A stretch of 64,000 nt of DNA from Nocardioidaceae bacterium (GCA_025980475.1 JAICXL010000002.1:36299-100298); one strand, 5' to 3'; shown: positions 31,397-41,636, counted from the first letter of the stretch. Numbers and translations are program-made. The notes: generated from the sequence alone by a model not told the origin.

Positions 31397-32670
31397 CAGA
31401 AGCCCATTGCGGCGGCGGGGGCCACCTCGGTACGCAGCGCCCGCCACAGCTCGGCGACCGCGCCGACGCGCCGCTCCTCGACCAGGCCGGCCTGCAGCAT
31501 CGCCACCAGGTTGCCGCCGCCGAGGTAGGCGCTGCCGAGCGCCTCGACGGGCAGGCGTACGGCGCTCTCCGCCCTCGTGCGCTCGACCTCGGCCCGCCCG
31601 GTGTCGTCGACGTGGATCCGCCAGCTGCCCTCGTTCCACGGCGCCGCGGTGTCCGTCACCTCGACCACCACGTCGCAAGGGCCGCTCCAGGCCCGGTCCT
31701 GCAGCGCCTCGGGGAGATCGACCAGCCGGACCCAGAGGCTGTCGTAGGTCGCGACGTCTGAGGCCGCCCGGGGCCCGCCGACCCAGTGCAGCAGGGGGTC
31801 GTCGACGCCAACCGTCGAGACCTTGACCGTGCCGACCAGGTCGAGGTCGAGCACCCGGCGCAGGAGGGCCAGGCGGACGGCCGGCTCCCCCAGCGGTGCG
31901 TCGAGGCTCACCTCACCGCCGGGCCGCGCGCGCTCCCACTTCTGGGTGCGCCGGAAGGCGACCACCCCGACATCGTCGCCGTCGCGGCGGGCGAAGAGCA
32001 GCCGGACGGGTTCCTTGCCGCGGAGGTTCTCCGGCTGCGGGTCGCAGATCCTCTCGTAGAAGTCCTCCTCCCCGACCACCGTGCCCACGCTGTCAGCGGC
32101 GCAGCGCAGCTCGCACGCCCGGATTCGCTTGGCCATTCCGGGGTCGGTGACCGTGGCGAGCTGCGTCGACACCGCAGCAGCCGCCTCCTCGAGGTGGGGG
32201 GCGGTCAGCGTCGTGCCACGGCCGAGCGTGACCTCCTGCTCGAGCGAGGCGAGGCCGTAGCCGTGCCGGCCGTAGATCGCCGGCTCGCTGGCGTGGAGCG
32301 CCGAGACATGCGTGGCGGGCTCCTCCTCGTGGACCTGCTCGAAGTGGTGCCCCAGCATCGCGGTGAGCACTCCCTTGCGGCGCTGGTCGGGATGCACTCC
32401 CACCCAGGTCAGCCCCGCGCAGGGCAGCTGCCGGACGCCGCGTTCCGGCCCGGGAACCGAGAGCGTGAGCGGGCGGACGCCGTAGATGCCGGCGTAGGTC
32501 CCCGGGTCAGAGCCGTCGACGTCGGCGGCGAAGCGGAGCCGCTCCGGCACCCCACGCAGCTGGCTGTCCACCGGCTGGGAGCTGATCTCCTCGAACCAGA
32601 CGGTCTGGTCGGTCGCGAGGTAGCGCTCGGGATCGGTCGCGCGGTCGACGTGGATCTGGTGGTCGGTCAT
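31396..32670 (-). CDS. GNAT family N-acetyltransferase, Eis-like
   Basis: AGLTWVGVHPDQRRKGVLTAMLGHHFEQV; Eis-type length and SCP2-like C-terminal portion. Confidence 0.85.
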   Translation of the reverse strand: MTDHQIHVDRATDPERYLATDQTVWFEEISSQPVDSQLRGVPERLRFAADVDGSDPGTYAGIYGVRPLTLSVPGPERGVRQLPCAGLTWVGVHPDQRRKGVLTAMLGHHFEQVHEEEPATHVSALHASEPAIYGRHGYGLASLEQEVTLGRGTTLTAPHLEEAAAAVSTQLATVTDPGMAKRIRACELRCAADSVGTVVGEEDFYERICDPQPENLRGKEPVRLLFARRDGDDVGVVAFRRTQKWERARPGGEVSLDAPLGEPAVRLALLRRVLDLDLVGTVKVSTVGVDDPLLHWVGGPRAASDVATYDSLWVRLVDLPEALQDRAWSGPCDVVVEVTDTAAPWNEGSWRIHVDDTGRAEVERTRAESAVRLPVEALGSAYLGGGNLVAMLQAGLVEERRVGAVAELWRALRTEVAPAAAMGF

Positions 32671-32839
32671 GGCCACAGCCAACCGCCGCAGCCGCCCGGT
32701 CTCAACCGGTTTACACACACGCCCCCGACCTGGGCGCAGTCCGGGCGGGCTTCGCCGCTGCCGAGCCGCTGAGCCGGCAGGTTGCGGTTTCTTCGCCCTG
32801 CACCTCGGCCGGCCGGGCACGCGCGGATAACCTGCCGTC

Positions 32840-33337
32840 ATGCGCGTCCACCTGGGCTCCGACCACGCCGGCCTCGACCTGAAAGGGCAGCTGGTCGGCT
32901 GGCTCCGCGACCATGGCCACGAGCCCGTCGACCACGGTCCGTTCGTCTTCGACGCCGCCGACGACTACCCCGTCTTCTGCCTGCGGGCGGCCGAGGGCGT
33001 CGTGGCCGACCCGGGCAGCCTGGGCGTGGTCATCGGCGGGTCGGGCAACGGCGAGCAGATCGCGGCCAACAAGGTCGAGGGGGTGCGCGCCGCGCTCGCC
33101 TGGAGCGAGGAGACCGCTGCCCTCGCCCGCCAGCACAACGACGCCAACGTGCTCTCCGTGGGCGGGCGGATGCACCCACTGGAGGTGATGACCCGCTTCG
33201 TCGAGGTCTTCCTCTCCACTGCGTTCACCGGTGAGCAGCGGCACGTCCGCCGGATCGGGATGCTGTCGCACTTCGAGCAGACCGGGGAGCTGCCGCCGCT
33301 GCCGGAGTCGGCCCGAGGCCACGGTGCCGATGCCTGA
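32840..33337 (+). CDS. rpiB: Ribose-5-phosphate isomerase B
   Basis: HLGSDHAGLDLKG, GSGNGEQIAANKVEGVRAAL, DANVLSVGGRM. Confidence 0.93.
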   Translation: MRVHLGSDHAGLDLKGQLVGWLRDHGHEPVDHGPFVFDAADDYPVFCLRAAEGVVADPGSLGVVIGGSGNGEQIAANKVEGVRAALAWSEETAALARQHNDANVLSVGGRMHPLEVMTRFVEVFLSTAFTGEQRHVRRIGMLSHFEQTGELPPLPESARGHGADA

Positions 33338-34160
33338 GGGGCACACGCTCCGACGGCTGGCCAACGAGCTCGACGAGGCGTTCGGCGGGCGTCCCGTGCG
33401 GGTGAGCAGCCCGCAGGGACGCTTCGCGGCCGACGCGGCGGTCCTCGACGGTGCGGAGCTGGTCCGTGCCGACTCCGCGGGCAAGCACCTCTTCCTCGAG
33501 TTCGCCGGCGAGCGGATCATCCACATCCACCTGGGGCTGATCGGCCACCTGGACGTGCGTCCTGCGCCGGTGCCGGCGCCCGTGGGCCAGGTTCGGCTCC
33601 GGCTGCAGAACGACACGGCGTACGGCGACCTGCGGGGCGCGACCCAGTGCGAGCTGGTGACCGGGAGCCGCCGCGACGAGATCGTGGCGGCGCTCGGCCC
33701 CGATCCGCTGCGCCCGGACGCCGACCCGGAGCGGGCCTGGCGCCGGATCAGCCGCAGCCCCCGGCCGATCGGTGACCTGCTGATGGACCAGACCGTGCTC
33801 GCCGGCGTCGGCAACGTCTACCGCGCGGAGGTGCTCTTCCGGCACCGGCTCGACCCGATGCGGCCCGGCCGGACCCTGCGCAGGGCGCAGTGGCGCGCGA
33901 TCTGGGAGGACTTGGTCGCCCTGATGGCCGAGGGCGTCGGCACCGGCCGGATCGACACCGTCCGCCCCGAGCACACGCCCGACGCGATGGGCCGACCGCC
34001 CCGCGTGGACGACCACGGCGGGGAGGTCTACGTCTACCGGCGCACCGGCCAGCCCTGCCACGTCTGCGGCGCGACCGTGCGCACCGCCGAGCTCGGCGGC
34101 CGAAACCTGTTCTGGTGCCCGCGTTGCCAGCGGAAGTTCCGCTCGCGGGCCTTAGGGTAG
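33330..34160 (+). CDS. Formamidopyrimidine-DNA glycosylase/endonuclease VIII family protein
   Basis: MPEGHTLRRLA, H2TH GVGNVYRAEVLFRHR, zinc finger CHVCGATVRTAELGGRNLFWCPRCQ. Confidence 0.9.
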   Translation: MPEGHTLRRLANELDEAFGGRPVRVSSPQGRFAADAAVLDGAELVRADSAGKHLFLEFAGERIIHIHLGLIGHLDVRPAPVPAPVGQVRLRLQNDTAYGDLRGATQCELVTGSRRDEIVAALGPDPLRPDADPERAWRRISRSPRPIGDLLMDQTVLAGVGNVYRAEVLFRHRLDPMRPGRTLRRAQWRAIWEDLVALMAEGVGTGRIDTVRPEHTPDAMGRPPRVDDHGGEVYVYRRTGQPCHVCGATVRTAELGGRNLFWCPRCQRKFRSRALG

Positions 34161-34214
34161 GCACCCGAGGGAACGTCGGGGTCGGCGGCGATCCCCTGGA
34201 CCGAGGTCAGGCTC

Positions 34215-35321
34215 TTGGCTCTCTCGATCGGCGGCGCGCGACGCCGGCCCCGCATCGTGCGCGACGCGGGCCGGCGGTGGCAGTGGCGTTGGCACCACTC
34301 GGACCGCCCCGCACTGGTCATCCTGCTCCTGCTGACGATCGGGCTGACCGTGCTGGCCGTCCAGCGCAGCGACCTCATCCCGTTCAGCGCGTTGCTGATG
34401 CCGTTGTTCCTGGCCAGCCTGTGGCTCGGCCCGCGACTCCTGCCGTGGTTCGTGGTGCTGACCATCGTCGCGATGCTGGTGATCCTGACCGTCAAGCCCG
34501 AGGGCAGCGGCCTGAAGAACCTCGTGCGGGTGGTCATCGTCATCGTGATCGGCCTGCTGGTGCTGCTGACGTCCTTCCGGCGCAGCCGCCTGGGCGTGTC
34601 CGGGCCTCGTAGCGAGTCGATGTTCGTCGACCTGCGCAACCGGATCACCCGTCAGGGCAAGATGCCGCGGCTGCCGGAGGAGTGGTACGTCGAGGCCGTC
34701 ACCGAGTCGTCCGGGGGCACGGCGTTCGCCGGCGACTTCGTGGTCGCCAGCCGCGACGAGGTCGCCGACACCGTCGACATGGTCGTGGTCGACGTGTCCG
34801 GCAAGGGGGTCGACGCGGGGACCCGGTCGCTGCTGCTCGCCGGTGCCTTCGGCGGCCTGATCTCGGCGGTGCCGGCTGCGGAGTTCCTGCCGAGCGCCAA
34901 CGAGTACCTCCTGCGACAGGACTGGGAGGAGGGCTTCGCCACCGCCATCCACCTCCACCTCGACGTCGCGACCGGCGCCTTCGAGCTGCGCAAGGCAGGC
35001 CACCCGCCTGCGGTCTGGCTCCGGGCAGGGTCGGGGACCTGGTCGGTGCTCGACTCCGACGGCCCGGTGCTGGGGCTGATCCCCGAGACGGAGTTCGAGT
35101 GCGTCTCGGGGGTCCTGCAGCTCGGCGACGCCCTGCTGCTCTACACCGACGGCCTGGTGGAGACCACCGACCGCGACATCGGCAGCGGCATCGACAAGCT
35201 GGCCGGCAAGGGCCAGCGCCTCTACCAGACCGGCTTCCGGGGCGGCGCCCGGTGGATGGTCGGCCAGCTGTCGGGCACCGACGACGACCGTGCCCTACTG
35301 CTGGTCCATCGGAGCGGATGA
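34215..35321 (+). CDS. Membrane PP2C-family (SpoIIE-type) serine phosphatase
   Basis: Three N-terminal TMs then AGDFVVAS...VVVDVSGKGVDAG...LLLYTDGLVETTD. Confidence 0.85.
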   Translation: MALSIGGARRRPRIVRDAGRRWQWRWHHSDRPALVILLLLTIGLTVLAVQRSDLIPFSALLMPLFLASLWLGPRLLPWFVVLTIVAMLVILTVKPEGSGLKNLVRVVIVIVIGLLVLLTSFRRSRLGVSGPRSESMFVDLRNRITRQGKMPRLPEEWYVEAVTESSGGTAFAGDFVVASRDEVADTVDMVVVDVSGKGVDAGTRSLLLAGAFGGLISAVPAAEFLPSANEYLLRQDWEEGFATAIHLHLDVATGAFELRKAGHPPAVWLRAGSGTWSVLDSDGPVLGLIPETEFECVSGVLQLGDALLLYTDGLVETTDRDIGSGIDKLAGKGQRLYQTGFRGGARWMVGQLSGTDDDRALLLVHRSG

Positions 35322-35383
35322 CGGGAATCGAACCCGCGTAGCCAGTTTGGAAGACTGGGGCTCTACCATTGAGCTACATCCGC
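35313..35383 (-). tRNA. tRNA-Gly (anticodon TCC)
   Basis: Reverse complement GCGGATGTAGCTCAATGGTAGAGCCCCAGTCTTCCAAACTGGCTACGCGGGTTCGATTCCCGTCATCCGCT. Confidence 0.95.
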
Positions 35384-35507
35384 GTGCCCCCGTCGGGGCG
35401 CGGACCATCGTGCCACAGCCCAGCAGCAGTGCGTGGCCGGGGCGGGCGCCGCACGCCCGATTGTCGCCGAGGCGGGCCCGTCCTCTAGACTCGCCGGGTT
35501 CAGGCAA

Positions 35508-35580
35508 CGGGGCGTAGCGTAGTGGCTAGCGCGCCTGCTTTGGGAGCAGGAGATCGCAGGTTCGAGTCCTGTCGCCCCGA
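35508..35580 (+). tRNA. tRNA-Pro (anticodon TGG)
   Basis: CGGGGCGTAGCGTAGTGGCTAGCGCGCCTGCTTTGGGAGCAGGAGATCGCAGGTTCGAGTCCTGTCGCCCCGA. Confidence 0.95.
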
Positions 35581-35641
35581 CCGACGTCCACGCCCGGGCA
35601 TCGACCACGGCCCAGGGCCCCGACCAAGAGGAGACACACCT

Positions 35642-37123
35642 GTGAAGAGCGCCGTCGAGACGTTGGGCCCCACCCGGGCCAGGATCACCGTCGAGGTGCC
35701 CTTCGAGGAGCTCAAGCCGAGCCTCGACGCGGCCTACAAGTCGATCGCCCAGCAGATCAACGTCCCGGGCTTCCGCAAGGGGAAGGTGCCGCCGGCGGTC
35801 ATCGACCGCCAGGTCGGCCGTGGACCGGTCCTCGACCAGGCGATCAACGAAGCGCTTCCCGGCTTCTACGTCCAGGCACTGCAGGAGAACGACCTCCAGC
35901 CACTGACCCAGCCGGAGATCGACGTCACCAAGCTCGAGGACAACGACACCTTCGCGTTCACCGCGGAGGTCGACGTCCGCCCCGACATCGAGGTGCCGTC
36001 CTACGAGGGCATCGAGGTCCGGGTCGACGACGTCAAGGTCGCCGACGAGGACGTCGACGAGCAGGTGGAGGCGCTGCGCGAGCGGTTCGCCACCCTGCGT
36101 GAGGTCGACCGGGTCGCCCAGGACGGAGACGTGGTCACCCTCGACCTCAGGGCCACCAACGACGGTGAGGCCATCGAGGGCGGCGAGATCAGCGGCTACT
36201 CCTACAAGGTCGGATCCGGGGACATGCTGCCGGGGATCGACGACGCCATCCGGGGCCTCGCCGCCGGGCAGGACGCCGACTTCACCTCGCAGCTGGTCGG
36301 CGGCGACCTTGCTGGCCAGGACGTCGACGTGAACGTCGTGGTCTCTGCGGTCAAGGAGCAGGATCTCCCCGAGCTCGACGACGACTTCGCCCAGACCGCC
36401 TCGGAGTTCGACACGGTCGCCGAGCTGCGCGAGGACCTCCGCACGCGTCTTGAGCGCAGCCGCCGCCTCGAGCAGGCCGCGGCCGCCCGCGACGCCGTGC
36501 TGGAGAAGCTCCTCGAAGCGGCGGTGGTGCCGCTGCCCGATGCCCTGGTGGAGCAGGAGATCACCGCCCGCAGGCAGGACGTCGAGCAGCAGCTGATGTA
36601 CGCCGGGATGACTCTCCAGGCCTACCTGGACGACGAGAAGAAGACCGTCGACGAGTTCGAGGCCGACCTCGAGAAGCAGGTCCGCGACGGGATGGTGGCC
36701 CAGTTCCTCCTCGACGAGATCGCCAAGGCCGAGGAGCTGGGCGTCGACCAGGGCGAGCTCACCCAGCACCTGGTCCAGCGGGCGCAGCAGTCCGGCCAGA
36801 ACCCTGACGAGTTCGTCAAGCACATGGTCGAGCACAACCACATCCCCGAGATGGTGGGCGAGGTCGTCCGCGGCAAGGCGCTGGCGCTGATCGTCGAGGG
36901 AGCCACCGTCAGGGACGAGTCCGGCGACGTCGTCGACCTGAAGAACCTGCAGCCCGACGGAAGCCTCGCGGAGACAGGCGCGGAGACAGGCGCGGAGCCA
37001 GGCCCCGAGACAGGCCCCGAGACGGGCCCCGAGGCGGGCACCGGGGAGTCTGCGGAGTCCAGCGCCGACGAGCCGGCCGGCGACGGGTCGGAAGACAACG
37101 CGGAGGAGTCCACCGGCGCCTGA
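35642..37123 (+). CDS. tig: Trigger factor
   Basis: GTG start; VETLGPTRARITVEVPFEELKPSLDAAYKSIAQQINVPGFRKGKVPPAVI. Confidence 0.95.
   Translation: MKSAVETLGPTRARITVEVPFEELKPSLDAAYKSIAQQINVPGFRKGKVPPAVIDRQVGRGPVLDQAINEALPGFYVQALQENDLQPLTQPEIDVTKLEDNDTFAFTAEVDVRPDIEVPSYEGIEVRVDDVKVADEDVDEQVEALRERFATLREVDRVAQDGDVVTLDLRATNDGEAIEGGEISGYSYKVGSGDMLPGIDDAIRGLAAGQDADFTSQLVGGDLAGQDVDVNVVVSAVKEQDLPELDDDFAQTASEFDTVAELREDLRTRLERSRRLEQAAAARDAVLEKLLEAAVVPLPDALVEQEITARRQDVEQQLMYAGMTLQAYLDDEKKTVDEFEADLEKQVRDGMVAQFLLDEIAKAEELGVDQGELTQHLVQRAQQSGQNPDEFVKHMVEHNHIPEMVGEVVRGKALALIVEGATVRDESGDVVDLKNLQPDGSLAETGAETGAEPGPETGPETGPEAGTGESAESSADEPAGDGSEDNAEESTGA
36970..37040 (+). repeat. 12-bp degenerate tandem repeat in tig encoding ETGx units
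   Basis: GGAGACAGGCGC / CGAGACAGGCCC repeats; ETGAETGAEPGPETGPETGPEAGT. Confidence 0.85.
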
Positions 37124-37155
37124 GCGGGCAGGCGGCGTGACGAAGCGCGCACCGC

Positions 37156-37182
37156 CCCCGGTTGACACTCTGTCAACAGGGG
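37156..37182. promoter_or_regulatory. 27-bp near-perfect inverted repeat upstream of hydrolase-SRPBCC pair
   Basis: CCCCgGTTGACA-CTC-TGTCAACaGGGG; 7-bp perfect core arms, 11 of 12 pairs in total. Confidence 0.5.
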
Positions 37183-37198
37183 CCGAACACTTCTCGGC

Positions 37199-38419
37199 AT
37201 GAGCACTGCCGGCCCCCTCGGCGCTGCGGCCCTCGCCGCGACCTACGCGGAGAGGCTGGTGCTCGGCACGGTCCGCGACGTGCACGGTGCTGTCGCGGTG
37301 CGCGTGCACGGCGTCGTGGACGCGGCAGCGGGCGGGACGACGGCCTCCCACCGCCTGCACGACGGCGTCGCCCGCGGCGTCTACTCCGGCATCGGGCTGG
37401 GCCTGCGCGCCGCGTCGAGCGGGCTGAGGGCCGCCGACGGCGCCGCGGGGCGCGCCGGGATCGGCCCGCGCCTGGACGACACTCCGCGCGGCCGTCTCCT
37501 GCTCTCGGCGGTCAACGGGCTGATCGGGGACCGCCTGCGCGAGGAGTCGCCCGAGCACTTCTTCGACATGGGCGTGCGGGTCAGCGGTCGCGACGTCGTG
37601 CTGGACGGGCCGGGCCTGGCAGCGGCCTACCCGAGGGCCCGCGGCGCGGTCGTCGTCTTCGTGCACGGGCTCTCGGAGAGCGAGGCCTACTGGGAACGCC
37701 CGGTGCGCCCCCGCCGCGACGAGGTCGTGCCCGGCTACGGGCAGGCCCTGGAACAGGATGGTTGGACCCCGGTCCAGGTCCGGGTCAACACCGGCCTGCC
37801 GATCAAGGAGAACGCTGTCGCACTGGCCTCGCTGCTCGACCGTCTGGTCGCCGCCTGGCCCGTCGCGGTGCGCCGGATCGCTCTCGTCGGCCACTCGATG
37901 GGCGGGCTGATCCTCCGCGCCGCGTGCGCGGTCAGCACCGATGCCGAGCCCTGGACCGGCCGGGTGACCGATGTGGTCACCCTGGGGGCGCCCCACCTCG
38001 GCGCGCCACTGGAGAGGCTGGCGAACGCCGGCGCGTGCACGCTCGGCCGGTTCCCCGAGTCCGCCCCGTTCGGCCGCATCCTCGAGTTCCGCTCGCCAGG
38101 GATCCTCGACCTGCGCCGCGGCCTCGCAGCCGACGTGCAGAACCTCCCGCACGCGCGCTACCACCTGGTGGCCGCCACGCTGACGCGGTCGGCACGCAAT
38201 CCGCTCGCGGAGTCCCTCGGCGACCTGCTGGTGCCCTACTCCTCGGCGATCGGCCGGCCCCGGCGGGGAGCCGTGATGTTTCCCGGCGCCGACGTGCTGC
38301 ACGTGCCGCGTGCCGACCACTTCGACCTGCTCAACCACGACACCGTCCGTGCGGCTCTGCGGTCCTGGCTGCAGGAGGATCCCGACGCCCGGACCAGCAC
38401 CCAGGAGGCAAGCAGATGA
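37199..38419 (+). CDS. Alpha/beta hydrolase (lipase/PGAP1-like esterase)
   Basis: VVVFVHGLSESEAYW, IALVGHSMGGLILRAA, VTLGAPHLGAPLE. Confidence 0.85.
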   Translation: MSTAGPLGAAALAATYAERLVLGTVRDVHGAVAVRVHGVVDAAAGGTTASHRLHDGVARGVYSGIGLGLRAASSGLRAADGAAGRAGIGPRLDDTPRGRLLLSAVNGLIGDRLREESPEHFFDMGVRVSGRDVVLDGPGLAAAYPRARGAVVVFVHGLSESEAYWERPVRPRRDEVVPGYGQALEQDGWTPVQVRVNTGLPIKENAVALASLLDRLVAAWPVAVRRIALVGHSMGGLILRAACAVSTDAEPWTGRVTDVVTLGAPHLGAPLERLANAGACTLGRFPESAPFGRILEFRSPGILDLRRGLAADVQNLPHARYHLVAATLTRSARNPLAESLGDLLVPYSSAIGRPRRGAVMFPGADVLHVPRADHFDLLNHDTVRAALRSWLQEDPDARTSTQEASR

Positions 38420-38886
38420 GTCCGACCGCGACCCGCCCCGTCCCGCTGACCGCCAGCGCCGACATCGACGCACCGGTCGAGGTCGTCTGGGCCGCGGTAT
38501 CCGACCTGCGCCGGATGCCCGACTTCAGCCCGGAGCTGCGCAAGGTCGTCCCACTGGGCCGCCGTACCTCCGGAGTCGGCGCCCGCATCCTCGGCCTGAA
38601 CCGGCGCGGCCTGGCCGCCTGGCCGACCACGTCGCGGGTCACCCGCTGGGAGCCCGGGCGCGCCATCGCCTGGCGGACCCGGCAGAGCGGCGCGACCTGG
38701 GTCTACGAGCTCGAGCCGGGCCCTGCAGGTGGCACGCGTGTCACTGCGCGACGGGTGCTGCCCGCCTACACCGCAGGTACGGCGCTCCTCGCGCCCCTCA
38801 TCGGCGGCGCCGCGGGGCACGACCGGGAGCTCGGCGACGGCATGGCGACCACGCTTGCGCGGATCAAGGCAGCCGTCGAGGACTGA
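38416..38886 (+). CDS. SRPBCC family (polyketide cyclase/START-like) protein
   Basis: [28 protein letters not shown]...[15 protein letters not shown] overlap with upstream hydrolase. Confidence 0.85.
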   Translation: MSPTATRPVPLTASADIDAPVEVVWAAVSDLRRMPDFSPELRKVVPLGRRTSGVGARILGLNRRGLAAWPTTSRVTRWEPGRAIAWRTRQSGATWVYELEPGPAGGTRVTARRVLPAYTAGTALLAPLIGGAAGHDRELGDGMATTLARIKAAVED

Positions 38887-38893
38887 GCCGAAT

Positions 38894-38908
38894 CCGCTGT
38901 GGGCGAAC
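38894..38908 (-). promoter_or_regulatory. Candidate ClgR box upstream of clpP1
   Basis: Reverse complement GTTCGC-CCACA-GCGG matches the GTTCGC-N5-GCG pattern. Confidence 0.55.
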
Positions 38909-38989
38909 AAGGCGGGGTCGGCCGTGGATTTGTCCGCGGCTCCGTCTAGGGTCGGGAACGTGCCCAGAAACGTGCCCACAGACCCAGCG

Positions 38990-39592
38990 ATGAACGAAGG
39001 TTCGCCGAGCTACGGCCTCGACGACCACATCTACCAGCGCCTGCTCAAGGAGCGCATCGTCTTCCTCGGTTCGGAGGTGCGCGACCAGAACGCCAACGCG
39101 ATCTGCGCGCAGCTGCTGCTGCTCAGCGCCGAGGATCCCGACGCCGACATCTTCCTGCACATCAACAGCCCCGGCGGCTCGGTCGACTCGGGCATGGCGA
39201 TCTACGACACGATGAACTACATCCCCAACGACGTCGCCACGGTCGCCATGGGCCTGGCCGCGTCGATGGGGCAGTTCCTGCTGTGCGCCGGCGCCAACGG
39301 CAAGCGGTACGCGCTGCCGCACGCGCGGATCATGATGCACCAGCCGTCGGGAGGCATGGGCGGCTCGGCCTCCGACATCAAGATCCAGGCCCAGCAGTCG
39401 CTGCACATCAAGAAGGTGCTCTTCGACCTGATCAGCCACCACACCGGGCAGCCGCTCGAGCAGGTGGAGCGCGACGCCGACCGCGACCGCTGGTTCACCG
39501 CCGAGCAGGCGAAGGACTACGGCTTCATCGACCACGTCATCGCGAGCGCGCGTGAAGCCGCCGACCAGGGCCGTCCGGCCCACGGCAACTGA
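38990..39592 (+). CDS. clpP: ATP-dependent Clp protease proteolytic subunit (ClpP1)
   Basis: [45 protein letters not shown]. Confidence 0.95.
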   Translation: MNEGSPSYGLDDHIYQRLLKERIVFLGSEVRDQNANAICAQLLLLSAEDPDADIFLHINSPGGSVDSGMAIYDTMNYIPNDVATVAMGLAASMGQFLLCAGANGKRYALPHARIMMHQPSGGMGGSASDIKIQAQQSLHIKKVLFDLISHHTGQPLEQVERDADRDRWFTAEQAKDYGFIDHVIASAREAADQGRPAHGN

Positions 39593-39621
39593 CCGGGCGA
39601 GCGCCCCGAAAGGATTCCCTG

Positions 39622-40230
39622 ATGAATTACTACATCCCGCAGTGGGAGGAACGCACCTCCTACGGCTTCCGGCGCATCGACCCCTACGCCAAGCTTTTCG
39701 AGGACCGGATCATCTTCCTCGGCACGCCGATCTCCGACGACATCGCCAACGCCGTGATGGCCCAGTTGCTCTGCCTGGAGTCGATGGATCCCACCCGTGA
39801 CATCCAGATCTACATCAACAGCCCCGGCGGATCGTTCACGGCGATGACCGCGATCTACGACACGATGCGCTTCATCCAGCCCGACGTGCAGACCGTCTGC
39901 CTGGGCCAGGCGGCCTCCGCGGCCGCGATCCTGCTCGCCGCCGGCGCCGCGGGCAAGCGGCTGGCGCTCCCCAACAGCCGGATCCTCATCCACCAGCCCT
40001 ACACCGAGGGCACCTACGGCCAGTCCTCGGACATCGAGATCCAGGCCAACGAGATCCTGCGGATGCGTGAGCTGCTCGAGAAGATGATCGCCGAGCACTC
40101 GGGCAAGACCGCCGAGGACGTCAGCCGTGACATCGAGCGCGACAAGATCCTGACCGCCGAGGAGGCGGTCACCTACGGCTTGATCGACTCGATCCTCGAG
40201 TCCCGCAAGGCCACCCCCGCGCTCACCTGA
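39622..40230 (+). CDS. clpP: ATP-dependent Clp protease proteolytic subunit (ClpP2)
   Basis: IQIYINSPGGSFTAMTAIYDTM, GQAASAAAILLAAG, LIHQPY. Confidence 0.95.
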   Translation: MNYYIPQWEERTSYGFRRIDPYAKLFEDRIIFLGTPISDDIANAVMAQLLCLESMDPTRDIQIYINSPGGSFTAMTAIYDTMRFIQPDVQTVCLGQAASAAAILLAAGAAGKRLALPNSRILIHQPYTEGTYGQSSDIEIQANEILRMRELLEKMIAEHSGKTAEDVSRDIERDKILTAEEAVTYGLIDSILESRKATPALT

Positions 40231-40355
40231 GCGCGGGCAAACACGACGGTGCGCGTGCCGTGTCCTCGCCCGCAGGGCGTCGAGACGGGGTACCGTCAGC
40301 AGAGTCCGAGGCAGTGAGCCGGCGGTGTCCGGCAGGATGATGGGAGACGTCGTCA

Positions 40356-41636
40356 GTGGCGCGCATCGGTGACGGGGGAGACCTCCTCAAGTGCTCCTTC
40401 TGCGGGAAGAGCCAGAAGCAGGTCAAGAAGTTGATCGCCGGACCCGGTGTCTACATCTGCGACGAGTGCATCGACCTGTGCAACGAGATCATCGAGGAGG
40501 AGCTCTCCGAGACCACCGAGGTGGGGCTCGAGGAGCTGCCCAAGCCCCGGGAGATCTTCGAGTTCCTCAACTCCTACGTCATCGGCCAGGAAGTGGCGAA
40601 GAAGTCCCTCGCGGTCGCGGTCTACAACCACTACAAGCGGGTGCAGGCGGGGGTGACCACGACCGCCAAGCACGCCAAGGACGACGCCGTCGAGGTGGCC
40701 AAGTCCAACATCCTGGTGATCGGGCCGACCGGTTGCGGCAAGACCTACCTTGCGCAGACGTTGGCCCGGATGCTCAACGTGCCGTTCGCGATCGCGGACG
40801 CGACCGCCCTGACCGAGGCGGGCTACGTCGGCGAGGACGTCGAGAACATCCTGCTCAAGCTGATCCAGGCCGCCGACTACGACGTGAAGAAGGCCGAGAC
40901 CGGGATCATCTACATCGACGAGATCGACAAGGTCGCCCGCAAGGCGGAGAACCCCTCGATCACCCGTGACGTGTCCGGCGAGGGCGTGCAGCAGGCGCTG
41001 TTGAAGATCCTGGAGGGCACCACGGCGTCGGTGCCCCCGCAAGGGGGCCGCAAGCACCCCCACCAGGAGTTCATCCAGATCGACACCACCAACATCCTCT
41101 TCGTGGTGGGGGGCGCCTTCGCCGGGCTCGAGCACATCGTCGAGCAGCGCGTCGGCAAGAAGACCCTCGGCTTCACCGCCGAGATGCGACTGGGCAAGGA
41201 GCAGGACTCCGACGCCATGTTCGCCCAGGTGCGCCCCGAGGACCTGGTCAAGTTCGGCCTGATCCCTGAGTTTATCGGCCGGCTGCCCCTGATCGCGACG
41301 GTCAACAAGCTCGACAACGCGGCGCTGGTGCAGATCCTCACCGAGCCGCGCAACGCCCTGGTCAAGCAGTACCAGAAGCTCTTCGAGCTCGACGGCGTCG
41401 AGCTCGAGTTCACCGAGGACGCGATCTCGGCGATCGCCGAGAAGGCGATGGAGCGCGGCACCGGCGCCCGCGGCCTGCGCGCGATCATCGAAGAGGTCCT
41501 CCTCAACGTGATGTACGACGTCCCCTCGCGCGGCGACGTCGCCAAGGTGGTGGTGACCGGCGAGGTCGTCTCCGACAACGTCAACCCCACCCTGGTTCCG
41601 CGACAGCCGGACGCCAAGAAGCGCAAGTCCGCCTGA
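40356..41636 (+). CDS. clpX: ATP-dependent Clp protease ATP-binding subunit ClpX
   Basis: GTG start; zinc finger [46 protein letters not shown]. Confidence 0.97.
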   Translation: MARIGDGGDLLKCSFCGKSQKQVKKLIAGPGVYICDECIDLCNEIIEEELSETTEVGLEELPKPREIFEFLNSYVIGQEVAKKSLAVAVYNHYKRVQAGVTTTAKHAKDDAVEVAKSNILVIGPTGCGKTYLAQTLARMLNVPFAIADATALTEAGYVGEDVENILLKLIQAADYDVKKAETGIIYIDEIDKVARKAENPSITRDVSGEGVQQALLKILEGTTASVPPQGGRKHPHQEFIQIDTTNILFVVGGAFAGLEHIVEQRVGKKTLGFTAEMRLGKEQDSDAMFAQVRPEDLVKFGLIPEFIGRLPLIATVNKLDNAALVQILTEPRNALVKQYQKLFELDGVELEFTEDAISAIAEKAMERGTGARGLRAIIEEVLLNVMYDVPSRGDVAKVVVTGEVVSDNVNPTLVPRQPDAKKRKSA

